Source: Symsagittifera roscoffensis (taxonomy: Eukaryota > Xenacoelomorpha > Acoela > Convolutidae). From it: DNA of 60,000 nucleotides. The number at the start of each line of letters is the position of its first letter. The stretch's first letter is position 1. A program made the position numbers and the translations under genes. Under the pieces are notes generated by a model, which saw only the letters and a list, made by a program, of their open reading frames with translations, had not been told where the DNA came from and did no database searches. Shown one piece after another: positions 1-17,712 of this stretch. Location: assembly GCF_963678635.1 (NCBI RefSeq), contig NC_087068.1:37273436-37333435 (forward strand), in the 5' to 3' direction.

Positions 1-959
1 TCATCAACTTATTTTCTGTATCCTGTAGAAGTTGTTTAAATGTGTTTGGCCTTCTTTCGGACATGATTTTTAGTTATTACGAACAGGATTCAAAATTTTT
101 CAAAAATTAGAGTGCTTATTTTAAACGTTTCAGAGTTTGTTTGCCTAATTGCTAGGCTTGATTGCTAAAATACCAATCGCTAATTCTTTAAAAGGTACGA
201 TGTGAGTTCGAGGGCTGATGAATAATCCAAGCGGTATAATCCGATACACCTTCTGCAAGTCGTTAAAGTAGGTTGATCAAGTGCGTGCGTTAAGTAGGCT
301 TGTTGTTGACGGTTCGTTAATGCAAATTAATAAGTATTTTATGTTATAGAGCTTTTCGTTTGATTTTGAGAAAACTATTTCTACCTAAGTTTGAGTTCCG
401 ACTTTCGAAGAAAATGGAATATTTGTGCTTGGGGTGGTTTTTTTCCAGAACATTTTCGGCGATCGAAATAAGATTTTCACAAACAATTTTTTACAAATAT
501 CAAATTCGAAACAAATTTTTACCTCCGATCATTTTTCGCATTTAAGCGTGACGAAGTATGCCGCACAACAAAATCGTTCCAAATTGAATTGAGGCTGGCT
601 AAGTGATCGTAATAATTTTCACACTTGATCTTTGATATTGTCCAAAACTTATAGTTTTTCAGTATTTTATTTTCCAGAAAATATTCGATATGGCCAAGAG
701 GCAGTCGAAACAATCCGGACATTGTCGCAATAAATGTACGAGGAGTCTAGTTGTACATAACATAGCGTGTGGGGGTACAAAAATTTTTGTGAAACGAGCA
801 ATTTTGTTTAAACTTAAACTCACATTGTCGTATAAAAATTTGAAAATTAAAAGCATAATATACAAGCATAGTCTTATTTTAATTTACGCAGAAGCAAAGT
901 AGAGGTTCAGACCACTTGTGATACAACAAAATCATAAAAACACATAGTTCGTGAATCAT
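1..959. other. AT-rich stretch, no gene seen
   Basis: No conserved coding segment, RNA gene or clear repeat boundary was recognised. The short open frames here lack protein-like composition and are probably chance. Confidence 0.5.
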
Positions 960-2200
960 AAAAACGCTCACATGTATGGAGGTACATAATTGTTATTTTT
1001 TTGAATTTGTCATGCCGATGCGGTACGATATGCCTTATTTCAAAAAGAGGACTTTGCCCAAAACCTCAGTTCATTCTCTACTCAATTAGGTGACAAGAAT
1101 TTTTAATTTTTGAGATGGTAAATTTTCTCAAAAAAATAACCTTTCTCTTGAAAAAAAAGAGAAGCCGCTTCTAGACGGCCGCCGCTTCTCTCCATTGAAG
1201 TTTTATCTCAGATTTCATAGGGTAGTTTTTAAAAAGTTTCTAAAAAAACGGTCAACGTTCAAACGGTCAATATTTCTGAAATTAGACTTTTATTCTGCCG
1301 AAAAGCAGGTCGTGACCGGTGAAGTGATGAAGATTTCCACTCTCGGGTTTTTTGATCGAACATTTAATCTGAGAATTGGCACAACAACTTTTGCGTAGAG
1401 TCAAACAACTTCCAAAAAACTGTCCAATTTTCAAAACATTCACTTGTTTAGGGGCCATAACTTTTTTCTAAAAAAAACTGGGCTTAGAAAACTATGAAGT
1501 TAACTTTCCAACAACATGTTGGGTTGATTGAACGAATGATATTAGATTTGGCGAGAAGTCCAAAAAACGGTCAACAAATCAGACAGTTGAAAATTCCGAG
1601 AATCATAGCTATTTCTTTTTTAAAAAATGAGAGCAATCGCTCACGCTGAACAAAATCACCCAAAATGATATTTCGAATCCAGAAACCTCGTTTTGGCAGG
1701 TTACTTCTCGAGAAAAGTAAAACTTTTCAAAAACTCAAAAAAAATTGACTTTTCCAAGGGCCAAAATTTGTTTGTCAAAAAAAAATGGGAGTAATCGCAT
1801 GTGGAGGGAAGCTTTTCAAATTCCTTATAATCCTTGAAACCAAAATCTCAGATTTGGCACGTTAGTTTTAGAGAAAACGAAAAAAAAAAGAAAAAATTCG
1901 GTCAAATAATCCGTTCACAGACGGTTTCGAAGGCTAAAGAAATAAGGGTAAAGCAAAAAAGCGGTAAAAGAGACCTTTTCGAAGGCTCACAGACCTTTTC
2001 GAAGGCTATAGAAAAAAGAGGAAAGCAAAAAATAAGTAAAGAGTTTTTGAGAGAAAAAAAATTAGAAATTTCCGAAGCAACTCAAAAAAATAAAATACCC
2101 ATGCACTATCATAATACCTTTTTTTACACAGAGGCGAAGTTGCACTTCGCACACACAAGCAAAAATATGAACGGTAACGCTACTGGGAAAAACTGAATGA
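960..2200. repeat. Interspersed composite repeat with internal ~100-140 bp subrepeats (copy 1)
   Basis: The segment resembles 55,620-57,190 over its length. Both open with a 'ggactttgcccaaaa' motif, then a pair of 'gagaagc' stretches, then a series of diverged subunits. Each subunit carries a version of 'cagatttgg', 'tttcgagaaaa', 'aaaaaacggtcaa' and 'ccataactttt'. A third related block is at 16,700-17,170. No coding capacity is evident. The right part (1,900-2,030) has short repeats of 'ttcgaaggct'. Confidence 0.6.
2128..2160 (+). repeat. Left-end hairpin of the two-hairpin repeat family (isolated copy)
   Basis: GCGAAGT and ACTTCGC pair around a TGC loop (2,134-2,150), preceded by 'acacagag' and followed by 'acacacaagc'. 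This matches the left end of the family described at 4,943-6,916 and elsewhere. Confidence 0.55.
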
Positions 2201-2445
2201 AGAAAACTTTGAGTCTACAAAACTTCTTAACTGACGCACGCCAATTATGAGTCATTATAATTGTTGAAGGACGCAGGCCAATTATGACGCATTAGCAGTG
2301 CAAGTCAATTTGAAAAAGAAGAATTTTACTAAATAACATGCCTCAATTTATAGAGCGGATGCATTTTAATTAGTATACGAAAAAGTTCATTGGAAACATC
2401 CAAACCTGTTCAGGTTCGAACCCTCTTATTCTGTTGCGGATATCC

Positions 2446-2700
2446 TTCCCTTTACGCTACAGATCTCCTTACCTTTACGGATCTCCTTACCTTTACGCTA
2501 CAGATCCATGATACCTTGAAGCTAAAATGCTATTGGTAATAAAATAGTCTGTGTTAATATCTTTGACCTTGGCTGCACTTAATAGCTGATGATCACTTAT
2601 AATTGAACACTAATATTTGAAATGAATTCTAATATATTGGCTGTACTTAATAGCTGGTGAACACTTATATTTGACCAAACTTTCCAAATGAACGTTAATA
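2446..2700. repeat. Two short tandem repeats
   Basis: At 2,446-2,508 a unit containing 'cctttacgctacagatc' and 'tccttacctttacg' is repeated two to three times. At about 2,568-2,700 a ~73-bp unit ('ttggctgcacttaatagctg...') occurs twice with several substitutions. No gene is visible around them. Confidence 0.55.
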
Positions 2701-3025
2701 TTTGCGCCTAAAGTTGGAAAACAGAGTACATACTATCACACAAGCTTCGCATGTGTAATCAAACAGGAACTCTAGGCAGGTCCCCCTGAAACTACCCTGT
2801 AGTAATTAGCCACCAGAAGTGGTTAAATTTAGATTATGAAATTGAGCAAGCCATCTGAAGAGCATGAAATGAGAGTCCTTTTATATGTATGTAATTAATG
2901 TTCTTCTGTGACTCAATATTATTAACTTTGGAAATCTTTTTAGTCTGCTGCAGAATACGCTAACAATTCATAAAAAACCACACTTTGACCTCGTAATGGT
3001 TATTTGTTGGATTGCATATTAACAA

Positions 3026-3261
3026 CAGAGAGGCGAAGCGGAGCTTAGCACACTTTGGGATTCAACACAAACATAGAAATAAATAAGTCGAAAAATTATA
3101 TGTTGAAAAAACAATTAAGTGGACCAACGTTTTTGTATGTCTAGATACAAAACAAGTAGGGGCCACCAAAAGCTGAAGGTATGTGTTTGATACTGACTGA
3201 ATTTTCTATAGTTATTCGGCATGAAACATGTGATTTCAAAAACACAAGCGAGAACACGACC
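3026..3261 (+). repeat. Left-end fragment of the two-hairpin repeat family
   Basis: It starts with GCGAAGC-GGA-GCTTAGC (one mismatch in the stem). It continues with a segment resembling 55,446-55,620, including the 'gtatgtct' block, and ends with a 'gagaacacgacc' motif that is also seen inside other copies. The duplicated ADSS block begins immediately to its right. Confidence 0.5.
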
Positions 3262-3608
3262 AAATGAGCAATAATATACTTTCAAGTTATGAGAATGAGA
3301 TATCAACGTTTTAAAATGAGTTGCGCTTACAAAGATTTATTCGCAAACAATTCAACAATTTAGACAATTGTTTTCCAGCTGTAAGACGAAAAGATGTTGG
3401 TAAAATTTTCTGGATAATTGCCTTGCATGGCCAACTCTGCACCTAACAATTTATGATTTCTGCCAGAGAAAACTGTATGAAAAACAACAATTGACCCATA
3501 CATGTGCGTTCAAGCCGATATTTCTGCCTCTTGAACTTATTTTAACTCATTTTGCATGTTTGACGCGAGTAAACAATCATCCCCATTCCCATGACGATTA
3601 CCTCTTAC

Positions 3609-3730
3609 CTTGATTGTTTCCAGCTCGTCCAGGATGTCAAGTTTGGTTAGGGCGAGTGCAGTGAATCCATTGATCATGCACGAGTACTTGAGCAACATGC
3701 AGTCCAGCCAGCCACAGCGTCTCGGACGTC
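3609..3730 (-). pseudogene. Duplicated ADSS exon 7 (orphan copy)
   Basis: All 122 bases match the functional exon 7 at 9,583-9,704, and both splice sites are kept (acceptor CAG here, TAG in the source; donor GTAAGA). It encodes the [10 protein letters not shown] and TKLDIL segments. No exon 6 or exon 8 accompanies it and it lies 3' of the ADSS stop codon. I read it as a recent, non-functional duplicate, although the open frame is undamaged. Confidence 0.9.
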
Positions 3731-3749
3731 CTGAAATGAAACAGAACTC

Positions 3750-4003
3750 GGGTCTTATGCGTTAAACGGCCCAAAAATCAAAATTGAAGCAATATGAAAA
3801 CTTAAACTGATCCTGATTGGCTAATATTAGCCAATCAAATTCAAGCAACTAGGTCAGCCATTTTGATTGATACTGAGATTAATCCTGATTGGCTCGTATA
3901 ATATGTAATAACTGAAGTAATTGTATGTTGATTACGTGTTTTCAATTTGAAATAAAATTTCTGACTATTTTCCTAATTTTGGGCCGCTTAACGCATAAGA
4001 CCC
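3750..4003. mobile_element. MITE with ~28-bp terminal inverted repeats (duplicate copy)
   Basis: The ends form inverted repeats beginning GGGTCTTATGCGTTAA and reaching through CGGCCCAAAA with one mismatch. Flanks are 'cagaactc' and 'cagaactt', a probable 8-bp target-site duplication with one mismatch. The inside has a 24-bp perfect palindrome at 3,814-3,837 (half-site TGATTGGCTAAT). No transposase is present. It was copied here with the ADSS block; its twin is at 9,724-9,977. Confidence 0.8.
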
Positions 4004-5050
4004 CAGAACTTAAATTCAACTTCTATGTGCCAAAATGTTTGTTCCGACCACGTCACGAAGTGACTGGAAAGAACTAACCAAATTATAGTTGCGTCAAACA
4101 AAGCTCACCTAAACTTTTTTGTTACTTCTTTGTTACTACCTTAACATCAACTACGTACGTCCTTTTACGCGTACACTCATGTCGGGACTTAATCATGAGA
4201 TTTAAGGGGTGAGATGTGACTAACTTTAGTGTGGCGAAACGGGTTAGTGGAAAAATGTGAGGACAGTTGCAGATACATTGGCAAAGCGAAGAGCATGTGA
4301 ACTAGCCGAATGTTATGTCACTGCTTATATAAATAAGATAAGAGTTTTGTGATTTGAGTGAAGCTTGCAGACTTTAACTGTTAAAAAATTGTTACAGCTT
4401 CTGTAACATTTAGGTATTTTCGGCTGGTTTATATTGTATCTGGTTGAATTTTCGACTCAATTATATACCACCAGACGCATGATATGCCCCTTAAAGAAAA
4501 TGGACAAAACATGATATGCCCCTTAAAGAAAATGGGACAAAACATGAAAGTTGGAGGCCAACCATGATCTGAGCCCGTTGCTTGAGGGCGAGGCAACATA
4601 AGCCCAGACCATAGAATCAACGATAGCCCGCAGCTGTGCACGTTGCACCGAAAGTTCCGACCACAATATAACTAAGTTCACTACCCTTCGATAATGGATG
4701 TTTTTTCTTTTTTTTTCTCAAAACTTGTATCGCTTTTAAGGGGTATGCGATGAGAAAACTATAAAAACTCGTAGAAAGTAAGTGAATTAGACATAAAAGA
4801 CACATTTATTTTCAAAAATGAATGACAAACAATAGATGACAAAAAACAATAATTTATATTTAAAAAACATATATTTTCAAGAAAAAGCTAAATGAAGCTT
4901 CCAAAACCAGTTTTCCTTTAGTTTTCTTGGACATACTTGTAAACACAGAGACAAAACTGCACTTCGCAAACACTAGTGAGAACACGACCAAAAACCAGCT
5001 TTATAAAACAAATTAAAAATAGAATTAAGTCTCGAACTAGTAAAACTTTG

Positions 5051-5120
5051 CTACGTATGGGCTTCGAGCCTACGACCTCGAAAATTAGAGTCTCACGCCC
5101 TGCCCTCTCGGCCACGAACA
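5051..5120 (-). repeat. tRNA-Leu/Ser-like domain of a SINE-type element, copy a
   Basis: On the minus strand an A-box-like GTGGCCGAGAGG (5,104-5,115) and a B-box-like GGCTCGAAGCC (5,060-5,070) have tRNA spacing, and a GACTC anticodon-arm segment lies between them. A TTTT run follows in the minus direction. Acceptor-stem pairing is not evident, so this is tRNA-derived and not a working tRNA gene. Copies b (5,872-5,941) and c (11,411-11,480) are close relatives. Confidence 0.7.
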
Positions 5121-5816
5121 CTTAACAACCGGCAAACACTAGTCACCAACAAAGCAGCTACATATGCTAATAAATTGCCAATGCTATGCAGCAAAAGTGG
5201 CAACAAACACAAATAGACACAGCTTCGCATGTAAACTTTTAGATTATGAAAAACTGAAGGCATACACTCTAACTTTGTATGTAAAAAATTCGAGAAAAAA
5301 AATCAAAAACATGGGTCAAATATTCCCCCCCCCCCCCCCCGCAAAAATATGGGGCAAATACTCCCCCACACACTTTTATGAAGGTTATAGACAGAGGGGT
5401 GAAATAAGAAGATACTCTACGGAAGTCTGCAGGCTCAGGGAGACTAGGCGGTCTTTCAATTGATGCCCCATTTTGAAAATCAGTAAAAGTTTGAGAAAAA
5501 CTAAAATTTTTCCAATGAATTTGGAGATAATTTTCCATGAAAAAAAATCCAATAAACCGATTAGTAAACATACAATCAACAAGAAAAGTGCGGATGCGAG
5601 TGTTCAAATTATGTTTCCCTTGAAACGACCCAAAATTAGGCGATTAATCCGATAAAAATAGGCCGAAATAATTTTGGTCGAGGAATCTTTTAAAGCGAAG
5701 CAATAAAAACTAAGAAGGAAATGCGAAGTCAAGACAATTAAAACTACAAACTGTAGGAGAAAATCAAACACTAAAAGTAATACTCAAGAAAGATGCGCGC
5801 AGAAAAAAACGATTTC

Positions 5817-5869
5817 AAGTTTTACTAGTTCGAGACTTATTAGAAATAAGTCTCGAACTAGTAAAACTT
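5817..5869. repeat. 25-bp-arm perfect inverted repeat at the duplication junction
   Basis: The arms 5,817-5,841 and 5,845-5,869 are exact reverse complements with a 3-base spacer (AGA). The core of the left arm is ACTAGTTCGAGACTTATT. The right arm is the start of the second tandem unit. The left arm is an inverted copy of that start, so the palindrome was probably created during duplication. Confidence 0.9.
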
Positions 5870-5871
5870 TG

Positions 5872-5941
5872 CTACGTATGGGCTTCGAGCCTACGACCTC
5901 GAAAATTAGAGTCTCACGTTCTGCCCTCTCGGCCACGAACA
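5872..5941 (-). repeat. tRNA-Leu/Ser-like domain, copy b
   Basis: This is the second tandem copy of the domain at 5,051-5,120, almost unchanged: A-box GTGGCCGAGAGG, B-box GGCTCGAAGCC on the minus strand. Confidence 0.7.
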
Positions 5942-6712
5942 CTTAACAACCGGCAAACACTAGTCACCAACAAAGCAGCTACATATGCTAATAAATTGCC
6001 AATGCTATGCAGCAAAAGTGGCAACAAATACAAATAGACACAGCTTCGCATGTAAACCTTTAGATTATGAAAAACTGAAGGCATACACTAACTTTGTATG
6101 TAAAAAATTCGAGAAAAAAAATCAAAAACATGGGTCAAATATTCCCCCCCCCCCGCAAAAATATGGGGCAAATACTCCCCCACACACTTTTATGAAGGTT
6201 ATAGACAGAGGGGTGAAATAAGAAGATACTCTACGGAAGTCTGCAGGCTCAGGGAGACTAGGCGGTCTTTCAATTGATGCCCCATTTTGAAAATCAGTAA
6301 AAGTTTGAGAAAAACTAAAATTTTTCCAATGAATTTGGAGATAAGTTTCCATAAAAAAAAATCCAATAAACCGATTAGTAAACATACAATCAACAAGAAA
6401 AGTGCGGATGCGAGTGTTCAAATTATGTTTCCCTTGAAACGACCCAAAATTAGGCGATTAATCCGATAAAAATAGGCCGAAATAATTTTGGTCGAGGAAT
6501 CTTTTAAAGCGAAACAATAAAAACTAAGAAGGAAATGCGAAGTCAAGACAATTAAAACTACAAATTGTAGGGGAAAATCAAACCCTAAAAGTAATACTCA
6601 AGAAAAATGCGCGCAGAAAAAAACAATTTCAAGATTTGACAACCAAGTCGACAACAGATAAGCAGACCTATAATTGGCCTACAATTTTATTTGAAACAGA
6701 TTATTTCCCGTT

Positions 6713-6790
6713 AGAAAAAAAACAGGTCCTGGGTCAGATTCGAAACCAAGACCTTTGCCGTCTCAGCATATTCGTTACCTTCAGGCTGTT
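6713..6790 (-). repeat. Second-type tRNA-like domain with T-run, near right end of repeat
   Basis: On the minus strand an A-box-like CAGCCTGAAGGTAACG (6,773-6,788) and a B-box-like GGTTTCGAATC (6,738-6,748) are followed by an 8-T run just after GGACCTG. The run resembles a Pol III terminator. Related domains with the same layout are at about 12,683-12,760, 17,590-17,664, 42,799-42,873 and 43,155-43,223. Confidence 0.65.
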
Positions 6791-6893
6791 GACTGGGAAC
6801 GCATAGACGTTTGAATTCATTATGAACCGAAATTACAAGTGATTCTGTTAGACAAGTTGTTAACCCGAAAAAAGTATATATTCCAGTTTGACA

Positions 6894-6914
6894 ACGCTTG
6901 CTAATTGCAAGCGT
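6894..6914. repeat. Right-end terminal hairpin of two-hairpin repeat
   Basis: Arms ACGCTTGC and GCAAGCGT with loop TAATT form a perfect 8-bp stem. The same hairpin recurs at 12,874, 17,690, 29,312, 43,337, 51,474, 55,344 and 58,858. Similarity between copies stops one to three bases after it. Confidence 0.8.
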
Positions 6915-7534
6915 AATAACAGTGGCTTGAGAGACATCCAACCAACAGAGAGAAAATCAGCGAGAAAAGTGAATTAGCATAGAGCGAAGAAATTAATGCA
7001 AAAATAATTATGAAGACATTTTACAAAACAAAGTTATGCAAATTCAATTCAAATAAATGCCCTCCCTGGCTAGGTTATTTATACAAATACAAATCCTAAT
7101 TAAAAGTTCAAACAGAACGATAAGTGAGAGCCATAATTGATCATCACTTCAAACCATATCTCAGCATTTTCATACAATTGTTAACTCCGGTTTCATATCG
7201 GATACGTATATCTCAATTTACTTTGACTTCTGATGGTACAGTGAACATGTAAGTTATTGCATTTTATCCCTCTCAATTTAATAATCCGAAAACAGAAAAC
7301 ATGAATAGCATTGATAATGTAAAAGTAATAATGAAGGCAAGGTGAATGCAAAATACATTGTATTGAGGTTACATTGACTTGATTGCAACTGCTAGAGATT
7401 TGAGCCAAAATTGATGCACACTGTTGTAAATGCGATCACCAATTGAAAACTGATTTCAAAAACAAGTTAACAAAACTGGATATTAACTAAACAGATTACT
7501 AAATGGGTCATTGTTTGTTTCCAATGAAAACATG

Positions 7535-7863
7535 GGATCTTGTTAACTATCCCTCCCCCCCCCCCCCCCCCACCCCACTATTTCGATTTTCAGAAATTCA
7601 ACTTTGGCGGCCACATTTTCAATAGCTTGAAAACAATTCTCAGAAAATATAAATATTTAAATTATTTTTACGTGGGTATTATATAAATAGAGAGTAAGGC
7701 AAATACGAACGCGCGAAAATGAAAACCCACTTAATTTTTGGCATTTTTGAAATGCATATTTTATACAGAAATGGTTGTCAAAAATAATACATGCATAGGG
7801 ATGAAATAGGTGAAATAGGTAACAAGGTCCAAAGGCGGGGGGGGGGGATAGTTAACAAGATCC
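7535..7863. mobile_element. Short inverted-repeat element with C/G-run inner ends
   Basis: The 18-bp arms GGATCTTGTTAACTATCC (7,535-7,552) and its reverse complement (7,846-7,863) are exact. Each is followed inward by a long C run (left) or G run (right). About 290 bp of non-coding AT-rich DNA lies between. The arrangement is MITE-like, but I could not identify a target-site duplication. Confidence 0.6.
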
Positions 7864-8208
7864 AAAGCATGTTTTAAAAGATCATTAATCCATGGTGGTT
7901 AACAGAAATCAATTACAGACTTGTTAACTGATCCGAGTTTGCACTTATCGTTTTATCAGCAATAATAATCAAGCAGACATTCTCGAAGATACATCATGGT
8001 ACAATGGTTTTTCTTTTCATTAATTATGGCGAATAACACGCTATAAATCCGCTGTATAGCTTCTTCAATACACACAATGACAAGAATCATCTTGATTTTT
8101 GAGTATGTAAGGTCGCGTTAATTAAGCTCGTAGTTTAGTGTTATACATAGGATTCGAGAACCCTGTGTGTTCAAAATAGCCATGAAAACAGTCCGTGTAG
8201 GCAAGAAA

Positions 8209-15951
<7,743 letters not shown>

Positions 15952-15958
15952 GAGTCAA

Positions 15959-15960
15959 CT
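15959..15960 (-). promoter_or_regulatory. Candidate 3' splice acceptor just upstream of the ADSS ATG
   Basis: The minus strand reads 'gtcgttacag' and then 7 nt to the ATG. It could receive an upstream 5'-UTR exon or a spliced leader. Confidence 0.45.
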
Positions 15961-16699
15961 GTAACGACATACATAAAGTTAATGACATTTTAATGAGAAG
16001 ACAAAATATCGAATTCTTTGATTGAAACTAAAACACAAAGCAATAAAAGGATTGAACATTTAAGCAACTACAAAGTGGTTCGTCAAAGAAAAATGGGTCT
16101 GCCCTGAAAAAGAACATGAATTAGCCACCTACAAGATTTGAACAACTGCCCTCTAGAATATGTTGCGTGGTATTGATATGAAATGTTCTAATACTCTTCT
16201 AATACGCAAGCTCTTATAGAAAATACCAGGTACCAATGAGTGCGATTAAATTAATCTGAACGGAACATAGGCAACTGACAGCTGGAAAAGAAATGAACGC
16301 AAGGAAACTGAAAAAAAACAGGACTGGTTTTCCAAAAAACTTTTCAATATCAAAGAAAAAAATAGATCGCCTTAAAGCTCTTTGAATTTGTAGAACAATT
16401 TACGACATACACTTTTTTGTTTAAAAAAACCCAATTTGAGAAAACTGAATCAAAAGGTGAAACTTTTATTTCGCTGGGAAATCTGATAATTAATTTCCAT
16501 TTTCGAAATCAGAATTTGATCACGTTTTTCGTGACCTTTACACTTTTGCTGTTCGATAGTGGAGTTTGCCTTCCTTTTAAAAACAGAAATGAGCTGAACT
16601 TAAAAATAAATCAGACATCAATCCGCGAAAAAGTAAATTTCAGCCTGAACAAATTTTAGACTTTTTCCTGAAAAAAAACCAACAAAAAAATCAGCAAGA
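15961..16699. other. Intergenic, nothing recognised
   Basis: No gene, RNA or repeat boundary that I can support. The ADSS promoter would be expected here or upstream, but I see no clear core element. Confidence 0.5.
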
Positions 16700-17712
16700 C
16701 CTATAAAAGAGTTTTCACTACGTTCAATCCGGAAGCACGGATATTTTTGTTTGATATTCTTGCGTCCACAAGCAAATAGCTAAAACGCGGTATCGCTGAA
16801 AATTGCTCCAGAAGACAATTGCGGGGTTCAGAAAATTTGCGGAGTTCAGAACAGAATTCAGGGAACCCAAAACATTTTGCGTAATTCAGAAACAACAAAG
16901 TCAAAAGAACCACAAAGCGGTCAAAGATCAAAAATTTGAAAATTCCGAGGACCATAACTTATGTGTAGAAAAATTGGGCGTAGACGCATATACAGGGAGC
17001 TTTTCGAAAACGTTTTGTCAGTGAAATTTGAGAGCGGTAGCTTTCGAGAAAATGAAAAAAATCAAAATTTTCCCCCACAGACTTTTTCGAAAGCTGTAGA
17101 CAAAAGGGTGAAGTTAAAAGAGACTCTAGGGAAGTATGCAGGCTCAGAGGGGAGTAGACAGGATTTCAAATGATACCTCTTTTTGAAAATTGTTAATTTT
17201 CTGAGAAAAACTAAAATTTATCCGATGAATTTGGAAACAAGTTTCTATAACTGACAAAAGCAGTTTCAATAAACCGATTGGTAAACATACAATCAAGTTG
17301 AAAAGTGCGGAGGGGAGTGTTAAAATTGTGTTTCCCTTGATACGACCCAAAATTAGGTCATTAAGTCGACAAACAATAGGCCGATATAATTTGGGCCGAG
17401 GAATTCTTTGTAGCGAATAAAAAAACAAAGAAGGAAATACGAAGTCAAGGTGAGTAAAATTACACATTTTGTATGAGTAAGTCAAACAATAAAAGCAACA
17501 TTAAAGAAAAATGCCCGCAGCAAAAAAACGATTCAAAGATGTGACAACTAAACCGACAACAGATAAGCAGACAAAATATTTCCAGTTTGAAAAAAAAAAC
17601 AGGTCCTGTTCAGATTGAACCCAAGACCCTTGCCGTATAAGGCATATTCGTAACCTCCAGGCCAAAAAAGTCTAAATTTCATTTTGATAACGCTTGCTAA
17701 TCGCAAGCGTAA
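16700..17712 (+). repeat. Two-hairpin repeat, 3' part, with subrepeats
   Basis: Subunits like those at 960-2,200 lead into the body also found twice at 5,340-6,633 ('gacccaaaattagg', 'ataggccgatataat'). Next come a 'gacaactaaaccgac' block, a second-type tRNA-like domain (A-box TGGCCTGGAGGTTACG, B-box GGGTTCAATCT on the minus strand) and a perfect hairpin at 17,690-17,710. This copy links the subrepeat arrays, the body and the terminal hairpin into one element. Confidence 0.65.

Larger units (their letters stand above)
3262..4992. repeat. Partial duplicate of the ADSS intron 7 to intron 5 region
   Basis: This block is nearly identical to 9,229-11,348. The match starts in ADSS intron 7, three bases from the exon 8 acceptor. 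It runs through exon 7, intron 6 (including a MITE) and into intron 5, and ends inside the left end of a two-hairpin repeat. The copy lacks about 380 bp present in the source (about 10,142-10,524), a stretch that contains exon 6. It lies beyond the 3' end of the intact gene, so it cannot contribute to the enzyme. Confidence 0.9.
5027..6633. repeat. ~0.8-kb direct tandem duplication
   Basis: The two units differ by scattered substitutions and by the length of a C-run (about 18 C near 5,325 and 10 C near 6,144). Each carries the tRNA-like domain and a 'caaacactagtcac' block. The join is a near-perfect inverted repeat (5,817-5,869). Confidence 0.85.
4943..6916 (+). repeat. Two-hairpin repeat, long copy with internal tandem duplication
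   Basis: The left end at 4,943 is a decayed GCGAAGC-type hairpin. It is followed by an antisense tRNA-Leu/Ser-like domain (5,051-5,120), a body carried twice in tandem (about 5,027-5,820 and 5,848-6,633), a second kind of antisense tRNA-like domain (6,720-6,790), and a perfect terminal hairpin at 6,894-6,914. The body also occurs once at about 17,050-17,560. No protein-coding frame is convincing. A non-autonomous element is the best description. Confidence 0.65.

Noticed and set aside
2400-2430. B-box-like GGTTCGAACCC suggesting a tRNA
   Set aside because: No A-box or cloverleaf arms at proper distance on either strand; the word is self-complementary and could arise by chance.
3609-3730. Duplicated ADSS exon 7 as an alternative (mutually exclusive) exon
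   Set aside because: It is downstream of the terminal exon with its stop and poly(A) region, so normal cis-splicing could not use it productively.
5051-5120. Functional suppressor tRNA (anticodon loop could be read as CTA)
   Set aside because: Acceptor stem does not pair, other copies have different loop bases, and it is embedded in a repeat.
5269-5607. 112-aa and 99-aa minus-strand frames nearly identical at 5.3-5.6 kb and 6.1-6.4 kb, resembling a duplicated gene
   Set aside because: Their similarity is due to the tandem repeat; the frames run through a C homopolymer, and the third copy at 17.1-17.5 kb does not keep the frame.
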